Assembly (NCBI GenBank): GCA_014189895.1
Contig: BJFQ01000002.1
Location: 30,391 to 94,390 of the forward strand
Length of the DNA stretch: 64,000 nucleotides
Reading direction: 5' to 3'
From: Acidobacteriota bacterium
Lineage (GTDB): Bacteria; Acidobacteriota; Holophagae; Holophagales; Holophagaceae
Of this stretch, positions 44,704 to 53,745 are shown piece after piece (the stretch's first letter is position 1; each line of letters starts with the position of its first letter). Position numbers and translations under genes: made by a program. A model generated the notes under the pieces. It saw only the letters and a list, made by a program, of their open reading frames with translations, was not told where the DNA came from and did not search any database.

Positions 44704-47700
44704 ATGATGAAAAAAAATATTTATCTTAATCTAGTGTCACTCTCAGAAAAGGCTCATGTATTTTTTGGGCTCTTTTTAATTTTAACTACGTTAGGCTGCT
44801 TTAGGGCCTCGGGTTCCCCAAATCCAGTGGCTACGCTAGCTGAAATCCCAATGATCGGTGGGGATCGAGTCAAAGGCATGAAAGCCTCGGCAGGCCCCGG
44901 CGATTTCTTTTTTCAAAATGACTATCTAGCCATTTCGGTTGATGGAGCCAAATTTGGTCAATCCTCCGGCCAATTTCATAATCCGGCTCGCGGCATGTTC
45001 GCTCCTTCCGGTGGAGCCATTCTAGACTTTAGTTCGGTCAAATTAGATTCCGCATATAGTCGTTACCTTCCTAGCGATGACATGATTGAGAGGCTTGGAG
45101 TAGTCGTCAATCAAGACCCCGAACTTCCCCTTGTTTTTTCCTCCTATGCCCCAACTTTAACCAGTGACGGTTTAACTTTGGACATGATTGGGAAGCTTCA
45201 AGATCCGACACAAAAACTATCAGGTGTTACGCGGGATAGCTCCAACTGTGTCAGCAATGTTTCCGTAAGCCAACAGATAAAGCTGGGGAATAAATCCAGG
45301 TATCTGACGGTTATTACCACCATTACGAATAACGGAACTTCTACTCTACCCATCAGAAATATTGGCGACTTTCTTCACCAAGGCGGCGGCGGATATCGTA
45401 TTGTTGCTCCAGCCTATGGTTCCTTTTCTCTGGACTCAAGCGGCAATCCCCTTACGCGCGTTTCTAATTGGGGAGTGAATATTCCTCAATCCGCGGAGGT
45501 GAATGGTACAAACTTTGCTTCCCCCCTAGTGACAAGCGTGAGAGCCCCCTATGTTATATTCCTGGGATCAGAACCTTCGGATGACACATTAGATCAGCAC
45601 TCAAGCATCGGTGTTTTGCCAGTCACTGATGGGCAAGTTCTTGTAGCAAGTGATCCACAAGATTCTCTAGGAAACCCAAGACCAATTTTCCCCTCCCGTG
45701 TAGTGGTAGGAGGCAAAGAAGTTCCCTCATTAAGCCCCAATACGTCCATTAAATACGAGCGAAGGTTCTATATTACATCAGGCTCTTCTGGAGACCCCGC
45801 TTTGCTGCCAAGCGAGACAGTCAGTATACAAAACTTACTCCTTTCAGAGAGCCATACCCTTAGAGGTCTAGATATTGGAGCAGTGCAGTTTGGAACTTTT
45901 GGAACGAGTCAGAGAAAAGGTTATGCAGCAACAGAAATACGTTTTGAGCGCTTCACCGGGCAAACAACCACGTCAGGAACCACGATTAAGTCAGACAGCA
46001 CGCTCTTGTCGGATCCTAATTGGAAACTTGAACGAATAGATTGGCAAGAAGGTTTTGACACCATTGCTGATGAATCGGGAGGTACGAATTTATCTCTCGC
46101 CTATCTCCCACTTGTAGCTGATCCAAACATACCTGGTTCAATGATGCCCTATCGTGTTGTCACGAAGAGTTCGCAGTATTCGAGCACCATGATTCGTTTT
46201 TCTGATGCGAGCGATTCCATAAATCCAACCACTCAAAGACTCCTGAGGCCCCGGAGTGTGTATGCGAGTGTAGATAATACCCCTTTTATCCTAGGCGAGC
46301 TCTTGGCCCCAGAGAGGTCTTTGCTGGTTAATAGCAGCGGCGAAGTAATTAATAGTATTGTTACCCCTCACGCTTTTTCGGTTAAGGAAATCGGAACAGA
46401 TTTGGTATCGCAATATGCTCCCGCGACTATTATTTTCTCGGGACTTAATCCATCTGGACAAATGACGGCCTCTTTAGATCCATGGATGCAGAGAACCCGA
46501 ACAAATGGTGCTTTCTACGATGTTATGGGGAAGGATGTTTACCTTCTCTCATCAACATCCGGCGCCTATCAGTTTGGTGCAGGTAATTCAGTTTTCGGTT
46601 CAGCTTTTCAAACAGCTAACCTTTCTCCCTTCATGGGCTTCTTTCCGACAGGCTCCTACTCAGCCATTGCCCTGAGGGGACCTCTTTCTATACCCGATAT
46701 AAAGAATTTCTTGGCCTATAACGGAAATACTTTAAATTTGCACGATTTCTCGATCGCCCCTCTAAGGATGCCTTCAGGCTGGATTGCGTTTGATCTACCA
46801 GGGCCAACCCAAAGAACCACAGGCTACATGACACCTGCGGAACAATTGAGTTCCGGCTTGGCTCAGGGTCTTCAAGCAGTAGGCCGGACTGATGTTGATT
46901 ACTTTATCGATGCACAGTCCCTCTACACGAGTTTCCGTCAACAATTTTTAACACCTGGAATTGACGTCTCTTCTAGAAATCCCATTGGCGATTCGCCCTT
47001 CATTGTTGCCTCGAGAACGGGTAGTTTTTCTCAGACACTTGCCACAGGTCTCTTCACTCCGAAGGTTTCTGCAGCCCAATTTGGGGGAGCTGTTTCTTCG
47101 GCTGCATGGACCTTGGCTGACTTTATTAATCAGGGGGGGCATAGCTATACCGTTGTCCACCGTCCTAGAGGTCCACAAGGGCTATTTACGGTTAACAACG
47201 GCATTAGCGCCTCAGCACCGCTGGGTTCAGGAGCTAACAGTTGGTGGGCGACCACATCCTCGCTTTCGGGAGGAAAGAAGACTGGTGACTTTGATGCCAT
47301 CGAACTGATCCGATCTCAGTCTTTTGACCCCCTAAATCCATCAGCATGGTGGAGTGAATTTCTAGCCCTTCGACAAGATTGGTTTAATTTAATTGGAAAA
47401 CAATCGCCTACCAAGTTCACAAAAGGACTTGGCTTGAGTAGCGCCTTGGTCAGCCTGGATACTCAAGTAGGTTCAGCTCGATCCTATTTGAATATCGGCA
47501 CCGCTACCCTTGCCCAGACTGATTTGAGTTCAGTCTTAACCGCTCTTCAGTCAGGAAAGATTATCGCAAGTACCGGTCCTTTAGTTATCCCATCTATTGG
47601 TTCAGTAGGCCCTGGCGGGCTAGTCTCAACTGGTGCTCCAATCGCATCGGTTTCTTTGGACTTGGATATTTATTGTCCTGACTGGGTGCCCTTAGACCAA

Positions 47701-47994
47701 ATAAGAGTTGTGCTCAACGGAATAGTTGTGACCAACATTGTTAAATCAAATCTAGTACCGGATACAAAAGACAGTCGCCACTTCACTGCCACACTCATCA
47801 TTCCTATGTCATCAGTTGCTGCAGGGAAGGGTGCTTGGTTGGTCGTCGAAGCTGGGGTGCCCTTAAATGTCAGCGGTGTTTATGCCCCCAATACAATATG
47901 GTCTAAATATTCCAAAGGGCTGTATCCTCTAGCGATTTCAAATCCCATCTTTATTAATGTATCGGGGTCAGGTTACACTCCTCCTCTGCCTTAA
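44704..47994 (+). CDS. Very large lipoprotein with a decayed CehA/McbA-type PHP domain
   Basis: The 1096-residue protein has an N-terminal hydrophobic stretch ending TTLGC (Cys32), a lipoprotein signal. An N-terminal beta-rich region (residues about 45-400) has GPGDFFFQNDYLAISVDG and an aromatic-rich fold. From about residue 690 onward the layout resembles PHP-type CehA/McbA metallohydrolases: an entry strand (GWIAFDLPG), TPAEQLSSGLAQGLQAVG, DFDAIELIRSQ, KFTKGLGLSSALVS and LQSGKIIASTGPLV, then a C-terminal Ig-like strand domain. The metal-binding HxH, DH and SDxH positions are not conserved, so it is likely catalytically inactive. The role may be binding or structural at the cell surface. Domain assignment is by pattern only. 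Confidence 0.7.
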   Translation: MMKKNIYLNLVSLSEKAHVFFGLFLILTTLGCFRASGSPNPVATLAEIPMIGGDRVKGMKASAGPGDFFFQNDYLAISVDGAKFGQSSGQFHNPARGMFAPSGGAILDFSSVKLDSAYSRYLPSDDMIERLGVVVNQDPELPLVFSSYAPTLTSDGLTLDMIGKLQDPTQKLSGVTRDSSNCVSNVSVSQQIKLGNKSRYLTVITTITNNGTSTLPIRNIGDFLHQGGGGYRIVAPAYGSFSLDSSGNPLTRVSNWGVNIPQSAEVNGTNFASPLVTSVRAPYVIFLGSEPSDDTLDQHSSIGVLPVTDGQVLVASDPQDSLGNPRPIFPSRVVVGGKEVPSLSPNTSIKYERRFYITSGSSGDPALLPSETVSIQNLLLSESHTLRGLDIGAVQFGTFGTSQRKGYAATEIRFERFTGQTTTSGTTIKSDSTLLSDPNWKLERIDWQEGFDTIADESGGTNLSLAYLPLVADPNIPGSMMPYRVVTKSSQYSSTMIRFSDASDSINPTTQRLLRPRSVYASVDNTPFILGELLAPERSLLVNSSGEVINSIVTPHAFSVKEIGTDLVSQYAPATIIFSGLNPSGQMTASLDPWMQRTRTNGAFYDVMGKDVYLLSSTSGAYQFGAGNSVFGSAFQTANLSPFMGFFPTGSYSAIALRGPLSIPDIKNFLAYNGNTLNLHDFSIAPLRMPSGWIAFDLPGPTQRTTGYMTPAEQLSSGLAQGLQAVGRTDVDYFIDAQSLYTSFRQQFLTPGIDVSSRNPIGDSPFIVASRTGSFSQTLATGLFTPKVSAAQFGGAVSSAAWTLADFINQGGHSYTVVHRPRGPQGLFTVNNGISASAPLGSGANSWWATTSSLSGGKKTGDFDAIELIRSQSFDPLNPSAWWSEFLALRQDWFNLIGKQSPTKFTKGLGLSSALVSLDTQVGSARSYLNIGTATLAQTDLSSVLTALQSGKIIASTGPLVIPSIGSVGPGGLVSTGAPIASVSLDLDIYCPDWVPLDQIRVVLNGIVVTNIVKSNLVPDTKDSRHFTATLIIPMSSVAAGKGAWLVVEAGVPLNVSGVYAPNTIWSKYSKGLYPLAISNPIFINVSGSGYTPPLP

Positions 47995-48017
47995 ATTAAG
48001 TTTCAAAAGAGGTGTCT

Positions 48018-49394
48018 GTGGCGGAGTGGTTAAATCAAGTCCCTGAAGATGTTGAGGCAGAAAGATCTCTGCTTGCTACGTGTGCAGGCTCTGGAGCCCG
48101 TGACGTCGCGGCAGATGTAATATCGACTCTCGATGAAGACGATTTCGTGGTGCCAAAACATCGTATTGTTTTCAAGGCGCTCAGATCTTTAGTTCAGAAT
48201 CAAATCGAAATCAGCGCCATCACACTGAAGGACGTAATCGATCAGAATGGCGAATTGAATTTATGTGAGGGTTTTATTGGCATCACCGAGTTATTGGCAA
48301 GCCCGGAAGTGGGTGAACCTTCGGTGTTAGCTGATTTACTTCGTCGTAAGACCAAACTAAGAAAACTCATTAAGATCAGCTCCCAGATGGGCCAATTAGC
48401 CGGTATCGAGGAAAAAGACCCCGAATTGCTTATTGAAGAAATAGCAGGCGAGCTCTACCGCCTGAAGGAAAGCTCTGATCTTAGACGGAAGGGCTTGATG
48501 AGTACCGAACAAGTGTCAGACCGTGTTTTTGAGCGCATTCACAAGAGACTTAAAACCAAGGGTTATTTAGGTGTTCCTACCGGGTTTCCGAGTATTGACG
48601 ATATAACGCAGGGCTTTCAGGAAGGCAATCTTATTGTCCTTGCGGCACGCCCAGGAGTTGGTAAAACATCTTTAGCGTTAAATTGGGTTCTTCGATCTGC
48701 TCAAGTTCATTCCACGAAGGGAGCCTTTTTCTCTTTGGAGATGAGTCACGAAGAAGTGTTCCTTCGTTTATTGTCCTCATTAACCAAGATTAATATGAAG
48801 GACATTCAATCAGGAAGAATCAATGATGATCAACTCAACCAACTTTATGGTGGTCGAGACAGCTTAGTAACACTTCCCATTTATGTATGCGATCAAGCTT
48901 CCATTACGGTTCCTCAAATTGAAGCGATGATTCTAAAGCATCAAAGCTCCAGCAATCAAAGGCTTGATTTTGTGATCATTGACTACCTGCAACTGATTAG
49001 CTCCCCTGAATCAAGTCGCGGAAGTCGTCAAAACGAGGCCATTAGAATCGGAGAAATCAGCCGTGGGTTGAAGTTGATTGCCAAAAACTATCAAATTCCA
49101 GTTATTGTTCTCTCCCAGTTAAACCGCGAAGTCGAACATCGAACTGGCGGAAAGCCTCAGTTATCTGATCTCAGAGACTCAGGTGCCATCGAACAAGATG
49201 CCGATATTGTGGCCTTTATTCATCGACGTATGAATCCGTCAGCAGAGAGCAATCAACCGGACAATAATGCCGAACTCATCATCGCAAAACACCGCAATGG
49301 ACCAACAGCTAATCTACCGCTCATCTTCCAGCCCGATCATGCAACGTATTACGCACTCGATAGAACGACGGATGGTTTAGATAGCCTCTCTTAA
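48018..49394 (+). CDS. dnaB: Replicative DNA helicase
   Basis: The product of 458 residues is DnaB: an N-terminal helical domain (VPEDVEAERSLLATC...), a linker, and the RecA-like C-terminal motor with Walker A ARPGVGKTS, Walker B VIIDYLQLI, and the conserved SQLNREVEHRTGGKPQLSDLRDSGAIEQDAD. It unwinds DNA ahead of the replisome. The frame opens at a GTG at 48012, but the ribosome binding site AGAGG overlaps that codon, so the GTG at 48018 (five-base spacing) is the likely start. Its stop lies eight bases from that of the opposing E2 gene. Confidence 0.96.
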   Translation: MAEWLNQVPEDVEAERSLLATCAGSGARDVAADVISTLDEDDFVVPKHRIVFKALRSLVQNQIEISAITLKDVIDQNGELNLCEGFIGITELLASPEVGEPSVLADLLRRKTKLRKLIKISSQMGQLAGIEEKDPELLIEEIAGELYRLKESSDLRRKGLMSTEQVSDRVFERIHKRLKTKGYLGVPTGFPSIDDITQGFQEGNLIVLAARPGVGKTSLALNWVLRSAQVHSTKGAFFSLEMSHEEVFLRLLSSLTKINMKDIQSGRINDDQLNQLYGGRDSLVTLPIYVCDQASITVPQIEAMILKHQSSSNQRLDFVIIDYLQLISSPESSRGSRQNEAIRIGEISRGLKLIAKNYQIPVIVLSQLNREVEHRTGGKPQLSDLRDSGAIEQDADIVAFIHRRMNPSAESNQPDNNAELIIAKHRNGPTANLPLIFQPDHATYYALDRTTDGLDSLS

Positions 49395-49402
49395 ATCTTC
49401 AT

Positions 49403-50743
49403 TTACTCCAAACCAAAGGTGTCAGTCTCAAGTTCTTTCTTGATAATACTCATGAATTGGTCTGCAACAGCCCCATCTACAATTCGATGATCAAAACTTA
49501 GGCCACTGAACATCATTTGTCTAATCGCAATAGAATCGTTTCCAGATTCATCGGTCATGACCATCGGTCTTTTGACGATGGCTCCAATGGCCTGGATGGC
49601 TACTTGGGGTTGATTAATAATAGGGAGCGCGAAAACATCCCCAAAGACGCCTGGATTGGTAATGGTGAAGGTTCCCCCCGAGATCTCATCGGGGGATAGT
49701 TTCTTACTTCGAGATCTTTCCGCTAAATCATTGAGGCTTCGTGCGAGGCCTCCCAAATTCAAGCTGTCTGCATTTTTAATAACTGGGACAATGAGGCCCC
49801 AATCGAGAGAAACCGCCACTCCAAGATTAATATCCTGCTTGTAGACAATATTTTCGCCATCAATAGAAGCATTAACGACCGGGAAAGCCTGGAGAGCTTT
49901 AATCACAGCCTTCATTATGAAGGGCATGTAACTCATTTTAGTATCATAAGTCTCTTCAAACTTTTTACGATGACGAATACGAAGGTGCGATACATTCGTC
50001 ATATCAATTTCAAATATGGTATATACATGAGGACTAGTCTTGAGTTTTGAATTAACCATATTGTCCGCAATAATTTTTCGCATACGGGACATAGGTTCTA
50101 TTTTGACTCTTTCCTCAGGCGTAAAAGCCGGCACATGAGGAGTCGGAGGGATAGAAAGTCCTGGCACAGCTCCAAGAGTCGGAGCTGAAGGATCGTGTCG
50201 TGGTCCCATCATGGGCATGGGGACCAGAAGACCAGGCGAGCCTGAGGGGATACTTTGCCCTCCGATTACCTTTTCGATATCAGATTTAGTGACCCTCCCG
50301 TTTTCACCCGTACCTCTAATTTGACCGAGATCAATATGATGTTGCTTGGCCATCTCCCTTACCAAGGGCGACGATTTTGTTTTTAGCCGCTCTTTGAGAT
50401 TTTCCTTTGGCTTATCTGTTGCTACCGATGCAGCCTCGGCTAGATTAAAACTCGACACCATGACAGTTGAGGGTAGAGGAGTTGGTAATAATTTGACCTG
50501 CTCGCCTTGACTTCCAATCCGGGCTACAACTGTTCCAACGGCGACGGTCTTATTGATCTCAACTAAGATCTCCGTAAGTATTCCAGCGGAAGGAGAGGGG
50601 ATTTCGGCATCTACCTTATCGGTTGATATCTCATAAAGGGTCTCGTCTTTAGCAATTGGGTCACCGACTTTTTTGTGCCACTTCAAAATGGTAGCTTCAG
50701 CGATACTTTCGCCCATTTGCGGCATAATGACATCGAAAGACAT
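49403..50743 (-). CDS. Dihydrolipoamide acyltransferase (E2) of a 2-oxo acid dehydrogenase complex
   Basis: The 446-residue protein has one lipoyl domain (EISTDKVDAEIPSP; Lys modified), an E3-binding domain (SSPLVREMAKQHHIDLGQIRGTGENGR), a Pro-rich linker and the catalytic acyltransferase domain ending SFDHRIVDGAVADQF (HRxxDG). It is the core of a pyruvate, 2-oxoglutarate or branched-chain complex; the sequence alone does not decide, and no E1 or E3 gene is adjacent. It follows gatA on the same strand by eight bases. Confidence 0.93.
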   Translation of the reverse strand: MSFDVIMPQMGESIAEATILKWHKKVGDPIAKDETLYEISTDKVDAEIPSPSAGILTEILVEINKTVAVGTVVARIGSQGEQVKLLPTPLPSTVMVSSFNLAEAASVATDKPKENLKERLKTKSSPLVREMAKQHHIDLGQIRGTGENGRVTKSDIEKVIGGQSIPSGSPGLLVPMPMMGPRHDPSAPTLGAVPGLSIPPTPHVPAFTPEERVKIEPMSRMRKIIADNMVNSKLKTSPHVYTIFEIDMTNVSHLRIRHRKKFEETYDTKMSYMPFIMKAVIKALQAFPVVNASIDGENIVYKQDINLGVAVSLDWGLIVPVIKNADSLNLGGLARSLNDLAERSRSKKLSPDEISGGTFTITNPGVFGDVFALPIINQPQVAIQAIGAIVKRPMVMTDESGNDSIAIRQMMFSGLSFDHRIVDGAVADQFMSIIKKELETDTFGLE

Positions 50744-50751
50744 GAAAACTC

Positions 50752-52221
50752 CTAGAGCACAGGCTGAGTTAGATGGTGAGTGTTAGACAACTGAAAAGCG
50801 TGAGCTAATTCTAATAGTTTGACATCACTTAGGGCCGGTGCAATTAGTTGAATACCTACGGGGAGCTTGGCTTGAGATTCGGGCGATTGAACAAAACCGC
50901 CGGGGATAGAAAGACAAGGGAGTCCAGAAAGTGACGTGGCAGCACTATAAACATCGGAAAGATACATCTCTGCAGGGTCTTTAGACTTGCTGCCCAATGG
51001 AAAAGCAACCGAGGGGCTTACCGGAGTCAGTAAAAAGTCCACCTTCTTAAAAGCTTCCTGGAAATCTTGAGTTATGAGATTTCTAGACTTGAGCGCTCGG
51101 TAGTAATATTCGTCGACATGGCCCTGATTTAAACAAAAGGCACCTAGAAGAATCCTTCTTTTGGCCTCTTCCCCAAACCCCTCGTCACGTGTTTTAGCAA
51201 TTAGGTCGATCAGGCTCGATGACTGTGATGTTCGATAACCATATCGGATTCCATCAAACCTGGCTAAATTCGAAGATACTTCCGATACACAGATAAGATA
51301 ATAGGTATCGATGGCGTAGGCTGTATGGGGAAGCGAGATCGGTATCATAGATGCGCCCATGCCCTCAAGTTCGCTAATGTTTGCGTCGATAACTTTTCGG
51401 ACGCTAGCGTCAATTCCGTCAGTGAAATATTCCATTGGAAGACCAATGCGGACTCCCTTTAGATTGAGTGGGTTGAGGGGGTATAGCGACTCGCACCTCG
51501 GAAGATCGATAGAGGTTGAGTCCTTAGCGTCTTGACCGACGAGCGTACTGAGCAATGCCGCTACTTCAAAAGCTGATGAGGCACAAGGTCCTACAACATC
51601 TAGGCTCGAGGCCATAGAGGTAAGGCCATATCGGCTCGAGATCCCATAGGTAGGCCTCATTGCAGTGACATTACAGAAACTACCTGGGAGTCGAACAGAG
51701 CCACCTGTATCGCTACCGAGAGATGAGACAACATATTGCGCCGCTACTGAGACTATGGAACCACTCGAACTCCCACCCGAAACCCGTTGGGTATCCCAAG
51801 GATTCAGAGTTGGACCATAAGCGCTAAATTCTCCACTACTTCCCATGGCAAATTCATCCATATTGGCTTTTGCAATGGGGATAGAGCCAGCCCTTAACAA
51901 TTTATCAACAACTGTAGCGTTGTAATTGGAGATATAACCTTTGAGGATCTTAGATCCGCAAGTCATCTCAGACCCCGACCAGTTGAAATTATCCTTGAGT
52001 GCAATAGGTAAGCCCATCATCGCGCCTCGCTCTCCGTTCTTGATTCGCTCATCCGATTTACGAGATAGTGCGATAGATTCTTCATAATAATGCGAGATGA
52101 TGGCATTCAATTTAGGGTCATATTGTTTTATCTTCTTAAAGGATTCTTCAACTAAATCCCTTGAAGATATATCCCCCTTTTGGAGCAATGCACGCCATTG
52201 GGTTGAATGAGGGAATGTCAT
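50752..52221 (-). CDS. gatA: Glutamyl/aspartyl-tRNA amidotransferase subunit A
   Basis: The 489-residue amidase subunit has the Ser-cisSer-Lys triad: Lys76 (PIALKDNF), Ser151/152 (VSGGSSSGS) and nucleophile Ser175 (SDTGGSVRLPG). With GatB and GatC it converts Glu-tRNA-Gln (and often Asp-tRNA-Asn) to Gln-tRNA-Gln by releasing ammonia from glutamine. Its presence predicts an indirect aminoacylation route. gatB/gatC are not adjacent. Its Shine-Dalgarno (AAGGA) lies inside a perfect 14-base palindrome immediately before the ATG. Confidence 0.94.
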   Translation of the reverse strand: MTFPHSTQWRALLQKGDISSRDLVEESFKKIKQYDPKLNAIISHYYEESIALSRKSDERIKNGERGAMMGLPIALKDNFNWSGSEMTCGSKILKGYISNYNATVVDKLLRAGSIPIAKANMDEFAMGSSGEFSAYGPTLNPWDTQRVSGGSSSGSIVSVAAQYVVSSLGSDTGGSVRLPGSFCNVTAMRPTYGISSRYGLTSMASSLDVVGPCASSAFEVAALLSTLVGQDAKDSTSIDLPRCESLYPLNPLNLKGVRIGLPMEYFTDGIDASVRKVIDANISELEGMGASMIPISLPHTAYAIDTYYLICVSEVSSNLARFDGIRYGYRTSQSSSLIDLIAKTRDEGFGEEAKRRILLGAFCLNQGHVDEYYYRALKSRNLITQDFQEAFKKVDFLLTPVSPSVAFPLGSKSKDPAEMYLSDVYSAATSLSGLPCLSIPGGFVQSPESQAKLPVGIQLIAPALSDVKLLELAHAFQLSNTHHLTQPVL

Positions 52222-52223
52222 GA

Positions 52224-52237
52224 ATAAGGATCCTTAT
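52224..52237. promoter_or_regulatory. Palindrome containing the gatA ribosome binding site
   Basis: ATAAGGATCCTTAT is a perfect 14-base palindrome ending two bases before the gatA ATG (minus strand). The gatA Shine-Dalgarno AAGGA is part of it. As RNA it could form a five-base stem closed by a GATC loop and mask the site; as DNA it could be an operator. Neither is demonstrated. Confidence 0.35.
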
Positions 52238-52286
52238 GCTCAAGTTTCGCAGATATCTCAAGGTCCGTGAAAGGGGAATTCTGCCC

Positions 52287-52688
52287 CTAGTCCATCAACC
52301 GATGTTCTACCATCAAACATTTATCTTTCACGACAAGAATACCCTTTTGGGTAAGTCGCTGTTCATCAGAGAGCTCTAATCTCATGTTCAATTGAAACCA
52401 ACACATTTTGGGAGTCCAGGGAAGCTCACAGATTTCATGGACAAGTCTAGAGAGATCTTCACTCTTTCTGAAGACATTAACCACATCGACTTCGTGAATT
52501 TCCGATAGATTCTTGGAAACAGGAAGCCCCCAAAAGGGAGAGAGAAGTTCGGGATTTACCGGGTAAATTCGGTAGCCTGCATCCTTCAGGTATTTAGCCA
52601 CGCCGTAACTTGCCCTCCAGGGTTTCGGGGAAAGACCCACGATCGCTATGGATTTGCCCTTTCTTAGAATGTCTTGCCAGGAAATCAT
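52287..52688 (-). CDS. CoA-binding domain protein, YccU family
   Basis: A 133-residue Rossmann-like CoA-binding protein: IAIVGLSPKPWRASYGVAKYL, YRIYPVNPELLSPFWGLPV, VDVVNVFRKSEDLSRLV and the C-terminal LVVKDKCLMVEHRLM are the family's blocks. The module equals the CoA-binding domain of succinyl-CoA synthetase alpha but lacks the catalytic part. Proteins of this type bind CoA; a signalling or carrier role is suggested but unproven. It lies upstream of gatA on the same strand with 65 bases between, and divergent from the PP2C gene. Confidence 0.9.
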   Translation of the reverse strand: MISWQDILRKGKSIAIVGLSPKPWRASYGVAKYLKDAGYRIYPVNPELLSPFWGLPVSKNLSEIHEVDVVNVFRKSEDLSRLVHEICELPWTPKMCWFQLNMRLELSDEQRLTQKGILVVKDKCLMVEHRLMD

Positions 52689-52769
52689 AGCTTTTTAAAT
52701 CCTAGAAATTGATCGAAAAGAAAGAGGACTTGTTAAACTTATTTTCTCACTTAATTGGGGTTTCTTGTG

Positions 52770-53483
52770 ATGCCATATCTTTCATCCGGGAGGACCCACC
52801 CAGGTCTCATCAGAGAACTCAATGAAGATTTCTTTTATGCCGACGATCGCCTAGGTTTATATATAGTCGCGGATGGGCTAGGGGGCCATGCGGCCGGAGA
52901 GGTTGCAAGCAAATTAGCCGTTGAATCGATTGTTGACTCAGTTAAAGCGGACTACCTAAAAACTCCCGAAGTCAGATTGGATCTGGCTTTTCGTAAGGCA
53001 AGCCAGTCGATCCTTGTCCACATCACAGAGAACCCCGATCATATGTCCATGGCTTCTACCGCTGTTGCCATGTTGATGGAGGGCAGTAAAGCTACGATTG
53101 CCCACGTCGGAGATTCAAGGGCTTACGTCTTCAGAGATAAAAAGATTGAGCAATTGACGGTCGACCATACTTGGGTTCAGTCACAGTTTGAAAAAGGACT
53201 CTTAAGCGAAAAAGAAATCAGTTCACATCCCATGCGTAACGTGATTACCCAAGCTCTGGGTAACACCACATCTATTCGTATTGAAATCACTCCCTTTGCA
53301 GCCCATTCGGGGGATCGGTTCTTACTTTGTTCGGATGGTTTAAATGGCATGATTAACGAAAAGACCATCGAACAAACACTCAGAATCCAAGATCAATCAG
53401 ACTGCCTTTCCGCACTGACCCAAGCAGCTCTCCGGGAGGGAGGCGCTGACAATATTACAGTGGTATTGATTGATCTTATTTAG
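52770..53483 (+). CDS. PP2C-type Ser/Thr protein phosphatase
   Basis: The product of 237 residues has all PPM metal-binding motifs: RELNEDFF, VADGLGGHAAGE, AHVGDSRAYVF, FLLCSDGLNGM and GGADNITVVLI. It is like Stp/PrpC phosphatases that reverse Hanks-type kinase phosphorylation; no kinase or FHA protein is nearby. An upstream in-frame TTG extends the frame by five codons, but the ATG at 52770 (after a GTG codon) makes the protein begin where relatives do. It overlaps the zinc-ribbon gene by eight bases at the 3' end. Confidence 0.93.
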   Translation: MPYLSSGRTHPGLIRELNEDFFYADDRLGLYIVADGLGGHAAGEVASKLAVESIVDSVKADYLKTPEVRLDLAFRKASQSILVHITENPDHMSMASTAVAMLMEGSKATIAHVGDSRAYVFRDKKIEQLTVDHTWVQSQFEKGLLSEKEISSHPMRNVITQALGNTTSIRIEITPFAAHSGDRFLLCSDGLNGMINEKTIEQTLRIQDQSDCLSALTQAALREGGADNITVVLIDLI

Positions 53484-53700
53484 CGCTAGAACCTGATTTA
53501 ATAGGGAGTGTCCGGACAAGCCTTTTGCAAATATTGCAAAGAATAGTGTAAGTATCGGGTTGTTCAAAGTGATATCTAAAACCCGGACCTTCCAGAGGAT
53601 CCTGCTGGAGAGACTCAAGTCGACCGAAATGATATTCAGCAATACGAACGCTCTGTGGAGCCGTTAAATCAGATCCACAATGTGGGCAATTAATCGACAT
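53476..53700 (-). CDS. Small zinc-ribbon protein, 74 aa
   Basis: Two CxxC knuckles, CPHCGSDL near the N-terminus and CNICKRLV at about residue 55, would bind one zinc. Between them lies a charged segment with HFGRLESLQQDPLEGPGFRYHF. A perfect AGGAGG sits five bases before the ATG, strong support that it is translated. It overlaps the PP2C 3' end by eight bases on the opposite strand and is followed by nothing on the minus strand until that gene. Such proteins often bind RNA, DNA or protein; function unknown. Confidence 0.75.
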   Translation of the reverse strand: MSINCPHCGSDLTAPQSVRIAEYHFGRLESLQQDPLEGPGFRYHFEQPDTYTILCNICKRLVRTLPIKSGSSAK

Positions 53701-53745
53701 CAGAACCTCCTATTTACTCTCATCATAGCAGATTCAATATTGGAT

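Noticed and set aside
46961..47308. 115-codon plus frame inside the large lipoprotein gene
   Set aside because: It lies in another frame of an intact 1096-codon gene and shows no motif.
53397..53642. 81-codon minus frame overlapping the zinc-ribbon gene
   Set aside because: The overlapping 74-codon frame has AGGAGG and two CxxC motifs, so this one is its shadow.
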